A DNA stretch of 64,000 nt from Litorilinea aerophila (GTDB lineage Bacteria > Chloroflexota > Anaerolineae > Caldilineales > Caldilineaceae), in NCBI RefSeq assembly GCF_006569185.2, contig NZ_VIGC02000027.1:1-64000 (forward strand). The letters run 5' to 3'. A program made the translations under genes and the position numbers. Below the pieces are notes generated by a model that was not told where the DNA came from, ran no database searches, and saw only the letters and a list, made by a program, of their open reading frames with translations. This document shows positions 9,592 through 19,200 of the stretch, piece after piece; position 1 is the first letter of the stretch; every line of letters starts with the position of its first letter.

Positions 9592-10215
9592 TTATGTGAA
9601 GCGGATGTTCTGAACGCTACGCACCACCTCGCCCACGTAGAGCCAGGAGATCTGGCGCAGGGTCAGGGCCTGGTCGAATTCGGTCAGGGCGGAAATCCCA
9701 TCGGCTGGGGTGACCACGTGGAACCAGCGCAGGCCGGCCGACGCCGCCGTGTGCAACACACAGATGCTGGAGACGGTCCCCACGATGACCAGATGCTCCA
9801 CCTGCCAGACCCGGCTCAGGTAATGGTCCAGCCAGGTGTCGTAGAACCCGTCATAGCGGCTCTTGCGGCAGACCAGATCGCCTTCCTGGGGCTGGAGTTC
9901 GTCGATGATCTGCCAGCCCCAGCTCTCCGCCCGGCAGTGTTCGGGCCAGATCTGCCACTCTTTGTCGCCCGGGTAGTGGGTATCCTGGGTGTAGGCGATG
10001 TGCGCGCCGGCAGCCCGGGCCCGCCCCAACAACTCCTGGATCTGGGCCACCGTCGCTTCCGCGGCGGGGACCACCAGGGTGCCCCCCGGTTTGACGAAGT
10101 CGTTTTGCATGTCCACCACAATCACGGCCGTGCGGGCCGCCGGCAGCACCACTTCCTCTTTGAACTGGATCTCGGGCACTTCCACCGTCTTCCCGGGAAC
10201 GAACTGCGCTGTCAT
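9592..10215 (-). CDS. Isochorismatase-fold cysteine hydrolase, nicotinamidase-like
   Basis: This 207-residue protein has the cysteine-hydrolase triad: Asp35 (VVDMQNDF), Lys118 and Cys152 in GTVSSICVLHTA. Asp78 and His80 (TQDTH) plus His93 match the metal-binding pattern of nicotinamidases. It may convert nicotinamide to nicotinate, but related amidases share this fold. AGGAGG precedes the ATG. The stop codon lies in a 17-bp fragment of a family A repeat end (9577-9593), so that element formed the gene's 3' boundary. It lies 172 bases downstream of the amidohydrolase on the same strand and may be the last gene of that group. Confidence 0.88.
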   Translation of the reverse strand: MTAQFVPGKTVEVPEIQFKEEVVLPAARTAVIVVDMQNDFVKPGGTLVVPAAEATVAQIQELLGRARAAGAHIAYTQDTHYPGDKEWQIWPEHCRAESWGWQIIDELQPQEGDLVCRKSRYDGFYDTWLDHYLSRVWQVEHLVIVGTVSSICVLHTAASAGLRWFHVVTPADGISALTEFDQALTLRQISWLYVGEVVRSVQNIRFT

Positions 10216-10387
10216 GGGTTATTCCTCCTTGTTCGAGAACGGTTTCCCACTGGCTTGCAGGAGACGCCGGCGTCATGGGTAAACCGGCGAGGCCGGTTAC
10301 AGGATCACGGGTGCAGCAAACTGATTCCAGGCAATTGGGGATGCCCACCTGGTTAATGTCTGAGTGACACTAAGCCCCTGCGCTCCA

Positions 10388-11641
10388 TTATGGCTGATTT
10401 TGACCCATTTGTCCAGGGCCATTCCGGGTTTGCCATCGATCTGGCGTGTGGCCGTGCATCTGTAGGGCCCGCTGGCCCTCGCCCGGCTCAATCCAGGGGG
10501 CGGACGGCGGATCGGGCAGCCGGGGCAACTCCCGGCCAGCGATCAGGGTGAGGGTGTTACGCAGCCAGCGACGACCGGAACGCGGTGTCATGTGGACATC
10601 ATAGAAGGTGAAGTCGCCCTTCTCCAGGGTAAACAGGGCCACATCGGCCATGGCGCCGGGCTTGAGGGTGCCGATCTCATGCTGAAGGCCCAGCACCTCG
10701 GCAGGCCGGGCCGTGGCGGCCCGGATCACCTCGGGCAGGGACATGCCCAGCAGGAGAAACTTGCTCATGCACGTGGGCAGGTCGAAGAGGGGGCCAAGGA
10801 TGCTGGACTGGTGGATGTCCGACGAGATGACGTCCGGTCGATGGCCTGCAGCCAGCAGTTGTTCCGCCACTTCGAAGGAGAAGGAGCCGGCACCGTGTCC
10901 CACATCCATGATGATGCCGTTGTCCCAGGCTCGTCGGGCTGCCTCCAGGAGCTTCCCCTTCTCGTCCACGATGCGCATGGTGCCGCCGGTGAAGCAGTGG
11001 GTCAGGATGTCGCCGGGGCGCAGCAGGGAGAGGACGTCGGTGATGGCGGGCGGGCCCTGGCCGATGTGTACCATCAGCGGAACCTGACAGCGGTCTGCCG
11101 CCACCCGCGCCCGGCGCAGCGGCTCGATGCCCTGGGGGCCCGTGGTGTTGGCATCGATGCGGGCCTTGATGCCCAGCACCAGGTCCCGGTTCAGGTCGAG
11201 CATGTTGCAGCACAGGTCCACGTCACAGTAGGCCAGATTGGACAGCTCCCACGTGGGCGCGGTGAGGCCGATGGAGGAAATGTTGAGCAGGGCGTAGATG
11301 CGAGCCGTGGCGGGCTTGGCGATGAACTCCCGCAGCCCCATCAGGTTGTAGCCGCCGGCCGAACCTACGTCCAACCAGGTGGTCACCCCCGTTCGGGCGG
11401 CCACCGGATCCGCCTGGATCCCCCAGTAGGTAACGTGGTGGTAGACATGGGTGTGGAGGTCCACCAGGCCGGGCGTGACGATCTGGCCGGTGGCGTCGAT
11501 GACCCGGGCCGCCGCTGTGGTCGGGATCTCCCGGTCCACCGCGGCAATCCGGCCACGATGAATGGCCACATCGAAGAGGCCATGGCGGTCGCTGGCCGGG
11601 TCGATCAGCTCCCCGCCTTTGATCAATAGATCGAAAAACAT
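10388..11641 (-). CDS. Amidohydrolase/deacetylase-family metallohydrolase
   Basis: This 417-residue TIM-barrel amidohydrolase has a full binuclear metal site: His63 and His65 (DLHTH), a likely carboxylated Lys159 (LGIKARID), His192, His215 and Asp275 (SSDIHQ). It resembles the amidohydrolase/deacetylase subgroup near dihydroorotases and N-acyl-amino-acid deacylases, so it likely hydrolyses a cyclic or N-acyl amide. It starts six bases after the stop of the glycosidase-like gene, so the two are almost certainly co-transcribed. That hints at an N-acylated sugar or derived compound as substrate, which is inference. A 172-base gap with a weak hairpin near 10281-10300 follows. Confidence 0.88.
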   Translation of the reverse strand: MFFDLLIKGGELIDPASDRHGLFDVAIHRGRIAAVDREIPTTAAARVIDATGQIVTPGLVDLHTHVYHHVTYWGIQADPVAARTGVTTWLDVGSAGGYNLMGLREFIAKPATARIYALLNISSIGLTAPTWELSNLAYCDVDLCCNMLDLNRDLVLGIKARIDANTTGPQGIEPLRRARVAADRCQVPLMVHIGQGPPAITDVLSLLRPGDILTHCFTGGTMRIVDEKGKLLEAARRAWDNGIIMDVGHGAGSFSFEVAEQLLAAGHRPDVISSDIHQSSILGPLFDLPTCMSKFLLLGMSLPEVIRAATARPAEVLGLQHEIGTLKPGAMADVALFTLEKGDFTFYDVHMTPRSGRRWLRNTLTLIAGRELPRLPDPPSAPWIEPGEGQRALQMHGHTPDRWQTRNGPGQMGQNQP

Positions 11642-11647
11642 GGCACA

Positions 11648-14452
11648 TTACTCCCGGATGAGCTTGACCACGATGTAAGGCGTCTCCTGCTCCAGGTCGG
11701 GGTAGATCTTGCCGTTGCCGTGGTTGTCCATCACTTCGATGAAGTACATGAAGTCCCAGCGGGGATCCAGGTGCGCCGCCGGCACTGTGGCCAGATACCA
11801 GTTGGTTTTCTCGATGGGCTGCATGGGCAGGGTCTGGAAATCCTGGTATTGATTGACGCTGCGGTAGCGCAGGTGCACCCATTTGACGCCCGACGGATCG
11901 TCGACTTCCGCGGTGATGCGTAGAGGGCGATGGGCCGGCGCCGCGGTGATGGGCAGGTGATCCACCGTGGGCGGCGCCGTGTCCTCGGTGACCATGACCG
12001 GCAAGAAACCAGGGCCGTTGGTCGGGTAGATGGCCGAACGGCCGCTTTCATCCTGGGCGGTGATGGTGTAGCTGAGCCCCGGGCGGACCGCCTGGGCCGG
12101 GATGACGGCCTGGTAGGTAAAGGGGCCGGTCTGTTCCATGGGCAGGTAGTGGTAGGCCTGGGGATCGGGGCCGTAGCCCAAGTGGACCTGCACCAGGGGC
12201 ACGGGGCCGGCGATGGTGGCCCGTACCACCAGGTTGGTGTCCGGCGGATGTTTGCGGCGGGGCGCGTGGGCGATGTGGAGCTCCTGCTCCAGGGACGGCG
12301 GCTGGAAGGTCTCCCGCTCTGCCTGCAACGCCTGCAGGCCGGCTTCCAGGGCTTCCAGCTCGTCCCGCCAGTGGCCGGACAGCCCCGCGCTCCGGCGCCC
12401 CATCATCAGGTCATGGTGGTAGACGTCGCCGGCTGCTTCCACCAGCTTCCGCCACTCGGTCACGGCCAGGGCCTCGTGGCGGATGGCGTCGTCCAGGGCG
12501 TGGACATCCTGGGTGTGTTGAAAGATGGCGTAGCTGTAGCCTGCCCGGGCCCGGCTGGCGTGATAGCGGGCCAGCTGGGCCAGGATCTTCAGATCCGTGA
12601 TGGTGGCCACGAACTCAGGTGCCTGGGGATCGGCCGCCCAGCGGCAGGCCTGATCCACCGCAGCCAGGACCGCCGCCGCCGTCTGTTCAAACCAGAGGCT
12701 GGAGGCAATGGGATGGATCTTGGCCGATTCCCCCCCCTCCACCAGCAGCCGGGCTGCCTCGTCCATGCTCAGGAACTGCTGGGTGTCGCTGGGCAGGGCC
12801 GCGGCGTACTCGGGCAGATCGCCCATGCGCTGCTTTTCTACCCAGCCCCGGGTGGTGGGGAAGAGCCGGTACGGGTAGTTGTAGGCGACGATGCGGGGCA
12901 GGATGCGGCTGGCCAGGTGAAGCCCCCGCATGACGTAGGGTGCGGCCTCTGGGCCGAAGCGCCGTTCAAATTCGTGCTCCCACACTTCGGCCGGCGTGTC
13001 CGGGTTGTAGCCCAACCGGCCGAAGGTCTGGAAGAAGTGCCAATAGCGCTCAAACTCCCAGGTGTAGTGGCGGTAGCGGGGCGTGAGTAGCTCGAAGGGC
13101 GCGGCGTCGTGGTCCTGGCCCAACATCTTGGTGGCCAGGGGCTCGTTGACCTCGAAGCCGTCCCCGTCGTACAGGTGGGTGCTGGCGGCAAAGCGCCGCA
13201 CATAGTCCGGGTCCCCCCAGAGGAGGATGCGGTTGGTGCCGCCGTTCCAGAGGCGCCAGTGGACCTTGTAGCGTTGGGGATAGCGCAGCAGGTCCGCGTA
13301 GCTGTGGCGCCGGTCCATCTGATTCTGGGGGTGGATGTGGGTGGGGTGGAAGGGGAGGCCCATCTGCTCCATCCAATATTTGGTGCAGACCCGGATGGGA
13401 AGTCCCTTGTCCAGCCCCATCTCGATGATGGCATCGGGCACGCCCTTGATGCGCGCGTCGAAGCGGATTCCATGGCCGTGGCGGGCCATGATCTCGTAGA
13501 TGCCAGCCCAGAAATCCCGAGCTTCCTCATCCTGGAGGCCCGATTCCCAATGCATGCGAAACTGGATGGCGTCCAGATCGGGCACCAGTTGGAGCAGCCG
13601 GGCCAGGCCGGCCTGGTTGTAGGCCATCAGGTTGTCGCTGGTCACGCCGGAGACACGCCAGCGCAGGGGGCCGTCCGCTTCTGTCTCCAGGCCCACCTGG
13701 ACGCCGCCCCGGTAGATGTGGTCCCAGATGCCCAGGGTGACGTTCAGCCCCCGTTCATGGCACATCTGGACCAGGCGGCGCAGGGCTTCCAGATTGCGCT
13801 GTTGATGCTCGGCGGTGAGCCCCACCACGTGCACCTCCGGGAATTCGTCCAGGTTAAAAAAATAGGGGTAGGGGGGGGCAAAATAGCCGGAGCACTCGTA
13901 GCCGAAGATGAGGACGAAGCTGTTGAACCGGTTCTGGGCCAGGAGGTCCAGATAGCGGCGCCAGTAGGCTTCGTCGTGGAAGAGGCCGTCGAAGTAGGCG
14001 TGGTGCATGGTGTATTTGGAGATGGCTCGCTCTGAAACGGCCGGCTGTTCCTGGAGGTCGCGGACGGCTCGGAAGGGATCTTCCCCGGGCGTGACCCAGC
14101 CGATGCGGTCGGCCACATCTAGCAAACCGTACATCAGCCCTCGTTCGTCGCTGCCAGCCACCAGCACGCCCGGGCGGTGGCGCCAGCGGATGTGGCGGAT
14201 GCAGAGGGCCTCGGGCACCTCTGGCACCGTGGCGCCGCTGGCCTCCAGCAGACGGGCCACCGTGGGGGAAGTGGTCAGGCCCGCTGCCAGGAAGGGCGTT
14301 TCGTCCTCCTGGCGGAGCTGCGATTCTTCCTGCCAGCCGTAGCCCTGACGGAGGAGTGCCTGTTGCAGGGCCTCCAGACCATGGCGGACGGGCGGACCCG
14401 GTGGGCTGTCTGTGATCAGGGTCACTGGGGGCAGAGGTTCCGTGGCATTCAT
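11648..14452 (-). CDS. Large glycoside-hydrolase-like protein (GH67/GH20-type N-terminus)
   Basis: This is a 934-residue protein. Residues about 1-120 resemble the small alpha/beta domain that precedes the barrel in alpha-glucuronidases and hexosaminidases (VLVAGSDERGLMYGLLDVA). A TIM-barrel-like region follows (about 130-430, with RFNSFVLIFGYECSGYF), then a helical domain and C-terminal beta-sandwich modules (about 730-934). No signal peptide is evident, so it may act in the cytoplasm or be exported by another route. AGGAG lies five bases before ATG 14452; the upstream in-frame extension has no support. The family assignment is by general pattern only and the substrate is unknown. It is the first gene of the operon with the amidohydrolase. 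Confidence 0.7.
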   Translation of the reverse strand: MNATEPLPPVTLITDSPPGPPVRHGLEALQQALLRQGYGWQEESQLRQEDETPFLAAGLTTSPTVARLLEASGATVPEVPEALCIRHIRWRHRPGVLVAGSDERGLMYGLLDVADRIGWVTPGEDPFRAVRDLQEQPAVSERAISKYTMHHAYFDGLFHDEAYWRRYLDLLAQNRFNSFVLIFGYECSGYFAPPYPYFFNLDEFPEVHVVGLTAEHQQRNLEALRRLVQMCHERGLNVTLGIWDHIYRGGVQVGLETEADGPLRWRVSGVTSDNLMAYNQAGLARLLQLVPDLDAIQFRMHWESGLQDEEARDFWAGIYEIMARHGHGIRFDARIKGVPDAIIEMGLDKGLPIRVCTKYWMEQMGLPFHPTHIHPQNQMDRRHSYADLLRYPQRYKVHWRLWNGGTNRILLWGDPDYVRRFAASTHLYDGDGFEVNEPLATKMLGQDHDAAPFELLTPRYRHYTWEFERYWHFFQTFGRLGYNPDTPAEVWEHEFERRFGPEAAPYVMRGLHLASRILPRIVAYNYPYRLFPTTRGWVEKQRMGDLPEYAAALPSDTQQFLSMDEAARLLVEGGESAKIHPIASSLWFEQTAAAVLAAVDQACRWAADPQAPEFVATITDLKILAQLARYHASRARAGYSYAIFQHTQDVHALDDAIRHEALAVTEWRKLVEAAGDVYHHDLMMGRRSAGLSGHWRDELEALEAGLQALQAERETFQPPSLEQELHIAHAPRRKHPPDTNLVVRATIAGPVPLVQVHLGYGPDPQAYHYLPMEQTGPFTYQAVIPAQAVRPGLSYTITAQDESGRSAIYPTNGPGFLPVMVTEDTAPPTVDHLPITAAPAHRPLRITAEVDDPSGVKWVHLRYRSVNQYQDFQTLPMQPIEKTNWYLATVPAAHLDPRWDFMYFIEVMDNHGNGKIYPDLEQETPYIVVKLIRE

Positions 14453-14550
14453 GGGCACTCCTGACTTGGTAGATACTCCTGTGGGGACAACAGGGCATGG
14501 GATGTGGAAGGCTTCCCAGGGGCCGGCGCATGGATGCAAGTGTTCAGAAC

Positions 14551-14556
14551 ATTATA
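14551..14556 (-). promoter_or_regulatory. Candidate -10 box for the glycosidase-like operon
   Basis: A perfect TATAAT on the minus strand lies about 95 bases upstream of ATG 14452. I see no good -35 hexamer at 16-18 bases. The rest of 14453-14903 holds a family C repeat, a 12-bp palindrome CCAACCGGTTGG (14841-14852) and the leader of the receiver-TadZ gene. Confidence 0.3.
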
Positions 14557-14588
14557 CAATCATTTCCCCGGTCGGCTCTAAATCCAAA

Positions 14589-14660
14589 GGCTCATCGACC
14601 ACAAATGTAGGCTACCCACCCCCGGTTTCGCAGGGGGCCAAACAGGTTCGCACCCATTTG
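14589..14660 (-). repeat. Family C repeat, copy 1
   Basis: About 72 bp match, in reverse complement, the element ahead of clpC (48725-48816). Shared blocks are CAGG-[GA]-CCAAACAGGTTCGCAC, a CTACCCACCCC-CGGTTT segment and GGCTCATC at the outer end. The inner C-run and G-run can form a hairpin. The far end has diverged. Confidence 0.65.
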
Positions 14661-14903
14661 GGAGAGGAGTCAATCCAAACAGCTCCATCATCTTTCCACA
14701 TCTTGTCTCTTGTCGAAAGCGGGACGCTGTAGTACCATGGCCCACGACAGAACAGCGTTGAAAACCCCTGATACCGGCCACGTATCACGCACCCCGCGAC
14801 AGATTGACGCCGGGCTGTACCGGCGAAGATATGACAGCAGCCAACCGGTTGGAGATGGAGGTCCCCGAGGGGCAGAAAACGAGGGGCAAGGAAGCGAGGC
14901 GCT

Positions 14904-16064
14904 ATGTGTGCGAAAATTCTCATCGTCGATGATCAGGCGGTGATGCTCAAACTGCTTAGCATACCGCTCCAGGCGGAAGGGCACACCGTTGTGACGGCCA
15001 CCACAGGTGCAGACGCGCTGGCGAAGGTTCGGGCTGAACGGCCGGACCTGGTCATCCTGGACATCATGCTGCCGGACATGAGCGGGATTGAGGTCTGCCA
15101 GCAGATCCGGGAGCAGCTTCACCTGCTGGATCTGCCCATCATGATGCTGAGCGGCCGCACCGAGGTCCAGGACAAGATCCGGGGCCTGGAAGCCGGGGCC
15201 GACGAGTACATCACCAAGCCTGTCGACCCAGAGGAGATGGTGGTGCGGGTTCGTACCCTGCTGGGCCGGCTGCAGCGGCTCCGCAGCACCGCGGCCGCCC
15301 CTTCCCACCGGGGACGGGTAATCAGCGTCATCGGGGTGAAAGGGGGCGTGGGCACCACCACCGTGGCGATCAATCTCGGGCTGGCCCTGGCCATGCGCAA
15401 TCAACCGACCATCGCCGTGGAGCTCCGCCCCTACTTCGGCACCTTTGCCACCCAACTGGGCCTCCCCCCGTCGGTGAATCTGGGGGAACTGCTGGAACTA
15501 ACGCCCCGGCTGATCAACGAAGAACGGCTGCGCCCCTACCTGCTGAGCACCGGCCATCCCCATCTGCGGGCGATCCTGGGCCCCCAGCGCCTGCAGGATT
15601 ACCGGGACATTGAGGCAGAGCAGGTGGAATCCCTGCTGGCTAGCCTGGTCAACCTGGCCTCCAATGTGGTCCTGGATCTCCCCCATTTGCCCTCGGTGGC
15701 CAGCCGGGCCGCCGTCCGCCTCAGCCAGACGATCCTCATGGTGGTGGAGCTGGAGCCGGGCAGCCTGGCAGCGGCCAGGGCCCTGCAGGAGCTGTTCCGT
15801 ATCTGGGGCGTAGGACAGTCCCTGGTCAAGCTGGTGGCGGTCAACCGCTCCCAGGGGGCTCACAGCCTTTCCCTGGGGGAGATGAGCCAGGAGCTTGGCT
15901 ATGATGCCTTGGGCGTGGTGACCGCCGCACCGGATCTGGCCCTTCAGGCCCTGGCCGCCGGCCGTCCCCTCCTGGAGCTGGCGCCAGATGCCCTGGTCAC
16001 CCACACCTTTTTCGAGATGGCCGATCGCCTGACGGCGCGGCCGGCTTCCCGGCCGATCGCCTGA
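14904..16064 (+). CDS. Receiver-domain TadZ/CpaE-like ATPase
   Basis: This 386-residue protein joins an apparently intact response-regulator receiver (residues 1-120: Asp9/Asp10, phosphoacceptor Asp53 in LDIMLPDMS, Lys105 in YITKP) to a MinD/ParA-type ATPase with deviant Walker A KGGVGTTT (about residues 147-155). That is the TadZ/CpaE plan, which places the Tad pilus machine at its site in the cell. A second TadZ in the main locus has a degenerate receiver. So this copy may be the phosphorylation-responsive one, possibly driven by a histidine kinase elsewhere. The C-terminus is disturbed by a 32-bp tandem repeat that shifts the frame. Confidence 0.85.
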   Translation: MCAKILIVDDQAVMLKLLSIPLQAEGHTVVTATTGADALAKVRAERPDLVILDIMLPDMSGIEVCQQIREQLHLLDLPIMMLSGRTEVQDKIRGLEAGADEYITKPVDPEEMVVRVRTLLGRLQRLRSTAAAPSHRGRVISVIGVKGGVGTTTVAINLGLALAMRNQPTIAVELRPYFGTFATQLGLPPSVNLGELLELTPRLINEERLRPYLLSTGHPHLRAILGPQRLQDYRDIEAEQVESLLASLVNLASNVVLDLPHLPSVASRAAVRLSQTILMVVELEPGSLAAARALQELFRIWGVGQSLVKLVAVNRSQGAHSLSLGEMSQELGYDALGVVTAAPDLALQALAAGRPLLELAPDALVTHTFFEMADRLTARPASRPIA

Positions 16065-16115
16065 CGGCGCGGCCGGCTTCCCGGCCGATCGCCTGACGGC
16101 GCAGCAGGCCTCCCG
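16021..16115 (+). repeat. 32-bp tandem repeat across a stop codon
   Basis: Two identical 32-bp units start at 16021 and 16053, followed by a degenerate third at 16085. The units begin CCGATCGCCTGACGG. Unit length is not a multiple of three. The stop codon at 16062-16064 arises in unit two. Read in the frame used by unit one, the third unit stays open to a TGA at 16141-16143. Confidence 0.9.
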
Positions 16116-16182
16116 CAACCTGCCACCCCGAGGCACCTCCTGATGGCTTGATGGGATGGGTGGTATCGGAGAGAGACCTCCG

Positions 16183-16227
16183 AGCCCCGGCATCTTCGGA
16201 TTTTTCCGAGAGATGCCGGGGCTTTTT
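16183..16227 (+). terminator. Intrinsic terminator after receiver-TadZ
   Basis: A perfect 13-bp stem (AGCCCCGGCATCT) with a self-pairing 15-base loop is followed by a run of T. It lies between convergent genes. Confidence 0.85.
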
Positions 16228-16257
16228 GTGTGGGGCGCAGGTGGGTTGGGGGGCGGT

Positions 16258-19200
16258 TCAGGGATTTGCCACCAGGGGCAGGTAGATGGCGAACTGCTGG
16301 AGCGCCACCTGGCCCACTTCATAGGGCCCTGGGTTGTTGTCTTCGTCCAGCATCTGCACCCGCCAGTAGACCAGCGGGCCTTTCAGCTCCTTGGTGGCGG
16401 CATAGGCGGCGTTGTCGGTGGTGGCGCTTTCAGCGGAGCCAAAGAAGGGATCTTCGTCGATCTGGATGCGGTAGTTCGCCGCCCCGTGGATGGGATCCCA
16501 GCGGAAGACGGTGGCCGGGGTGACGGCCGCGCCCTGCTGCGGTTCCATCAGATGGGGCGGCAGGTATTCCTTGTAGAAGGATTGAGGCTCGCTGTAGGCC
16601 CCCAGGTTGTTATCCGCGTCGATCACGGCCACCCGCCAGTAGTAGGTGCCATCCGGCAGGGTTTGGCGTTTGGCCGGCGTGTAGGTGGTGGACTCGGTGG
16701 TGTAGGTGGCCGGGTTGCTGAAGTTGGGGTCGCCGCTGATCTGGAGCCGATAGCGGGGCGCGGCCATGCGCAGGGTCCCGGTGTTGGTCAACACCGGCGC
16801 CCAGGTGAAAGTGGGCTGCTCGTTGATGACTACACCGCCGACGGGGCTGAGGAGGGTGGGCGCCAGGGATCGCTTGGTAAAGCTCATGGGCGCGGTCCAC
16901 TGGCCCATGACCTTGTCCGAGCGCCGGATGGCCACCCGCCAGTAGTAGGTGCCGTCCGGCAGGGGATCCGTCCAGGTGTAGCTGGTGGCGCCCACCTTCA
17001 CGTCGATCACCGGTTTGCTGAAATTGGCGTCGTCGTCCACCTGCAGCACGTAGCCGGCGGCGCCCTCCACCCGGTCCCACACGAAGGTGGGCGTGGTCAC
17101 CACGCCCTCGGGGATGACCCGGGGATTGGTGGGGACCCGGCTGCTCAGCTTGAAGCGCATGGGGGGCGACCAGGGGCCGTAGTCGAAGTAGCTGCTGCTG
17201 GTTCGATAGCGCTCGTGGCGGATGCGCACCCGCCAGTAGTAGCTCTCGTTGTCCTCCCGGGCCTGGATGGACTGGAAGGTGGCGGGCAGGAGGGTGAAAA
17301 ATGACCAGGTGCTGCTCTCATAGGTCTCCCACTCCTCCACCACCTGGGTGAATTTGGGGTCCTTGGCCAGCTGCACCTGGTAGCCATCCACCGAGTCGAA
17401 GTAGGGCGTGCGCCAGCGGATGGGCGGCATGTCCTGGAAGACGAAGGGGTTGGAGAGCGGGGTATCAAAGGGATAGAGGGGCGTGAGCATGTCCGAGACA
17501 AAGGCCGGGCGGTTGAGGGTGCCGGCCTGGACGGGCAGGCTGTCCCGCAGGCCGTCTGCCGGGTCGGTGGTGGTGCTGAAGACGGTGATGGCCAGGCTGC
17601 CCACGAAGTCCTCCCGGCCGGCGCCCAAAGCGGTGAAGGGAACCTGGAGCTGGACGGCCTGGGTGGTGCTGTCATAGTGGACCTGGCCGCCGATGCCGGC
17701 CAGGCTGGGCCGGGGCATCCAGCTCTGTCCGTCCCATTCCAGGAAGAAGCTGTTTCCGGCGTCCAGCGTGTCCCCGTTTCGGTCGATGTAGAGGACGTAG
17801 TCCGGCGCGTAGAGGGGATCCACAGCGATGGGCTTGCCCATGGGATCCGTGCTTCCCCCTTCCCCTTCCCGATGATCCACATCCACGTAGAGGCCATAGC
17901 GTACGGTGCCGGTGACCGGATTGGGCGTGCCGAAGGCGATCACCCAGTAGAGGTTATTTTCGTCACCCGTTGGGCGGTTCAGCATAATGTGCAGGTCGCC
18001 CAGCTCATAGGCCCCCCAGCCGCCGTCCGGGCTGGTGGCGACCTGGGTCAGGAGGGGGTCATAGCCGCCTTGGGTATCCAGCAGGCTGGTGGCCGGCGGC
18101 ACGAAATCGTATGGGTTGCCCATGATCAGGTCGTAGGAGAGGTTGAAGTGGCGCACCTCGCTCCACCCGCCCAGGGGCGATCCGCTGGCATCCTGGGCCT
18201 GGACTCGCCACCAGTAGGTGCCCATGGGCATGGCTTCCAGGCGGCCCTGCCAGGGCACGTAGTTGAGGTGGGTGGCCGTGGCCTCATCCACGACGTCGGT
18301 GAAGTCCCGGTCCCGGCTGACCTGTACCCGGTAGCGGTCGGCGCCGGCCACGGGCAGCCAGCCCAGGATGGGCGGCACCTCCACCGCCTCGAAAGCGTCG
18401 GCCGGATAGATCAACTGGATGCTCTCGGTGACCGGCAGGGTGGAGCTGCCCCGGTCGATGCGGGCCAGCCAGATGTTTTCGCTGCCCATCTGGCCGCCGT
18501 CCTTGTAGGCCCGGACCCGCCAGTAGTAGGTCTGGCCGTCCACCAGCCCGTTGAAAGGATGGGCCAGGGTCGGGGCGGCGGCATTGCCCAGGGTCTCGAT
18601 CTGGAAGTTGATGGTCTGGAAGGCCGGGTCCGAGCTCACGGTGAGCTGGTAGTAGTCCGGCCGCTGGGTCAGCCCGGTGTCCGAGTTGTAGCTGAGGGCG
18701 CTGTCCCAGATGAAGAGGGGCCAGGCCACGGTCTCATCCCGATGGACGGGCAGCTCGGCCGTATTGGGCGGGTAGTAGTAGGGTGGGTAGATGGGGTTGG
18801 GGGTGGTGGTGTAACCGACGCGAAAGGCGCGGGTATCGCTCCAGGGTGTGTAGTTGTCCTCCGCGTCGATACCCCGGACCCGCCAGTAGTAGCTGCCCTC
18901 GATCAGAACATCTCTCCATTCCGGCTGGGCGTAGGAGGTCACATTATAAATTTTGATATCCGCGATGGGGCGATCGAAGGAGGAGCTTTTGTCGATCTGG
19001 ATTTGATACCGTTCCACGCCGGGGATGGGGGTCCAACTGAAGAAAGGGTAGGACTGGAGGATGGCGTTGTTGGCCGGCGTCAGCAGGGTGGGCTGGAAGT
19101 ACCACCGGGTGCGGAAGTGGCGCACTTCGCTCCAGGGGCTGCTGTGGCCGCCGTAGTCGATGGCCTTGACCCGCCAGTAGTAGTCCTGGTCGTTGTTGAG

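Noticed and set aside
10281-10300. ACCGGC/GCCGGT hairpin between amidohydrolase and nicotinamidase-like genes
   Set aside because: Short and bulged, with no T-run on either strand; not a convincing terminator.
10592-11629. 345-codon plus-strand frame over the amidohydrolase
   Set aside because: Shadow of a gene with a complete metal-binding site on the minus strand.
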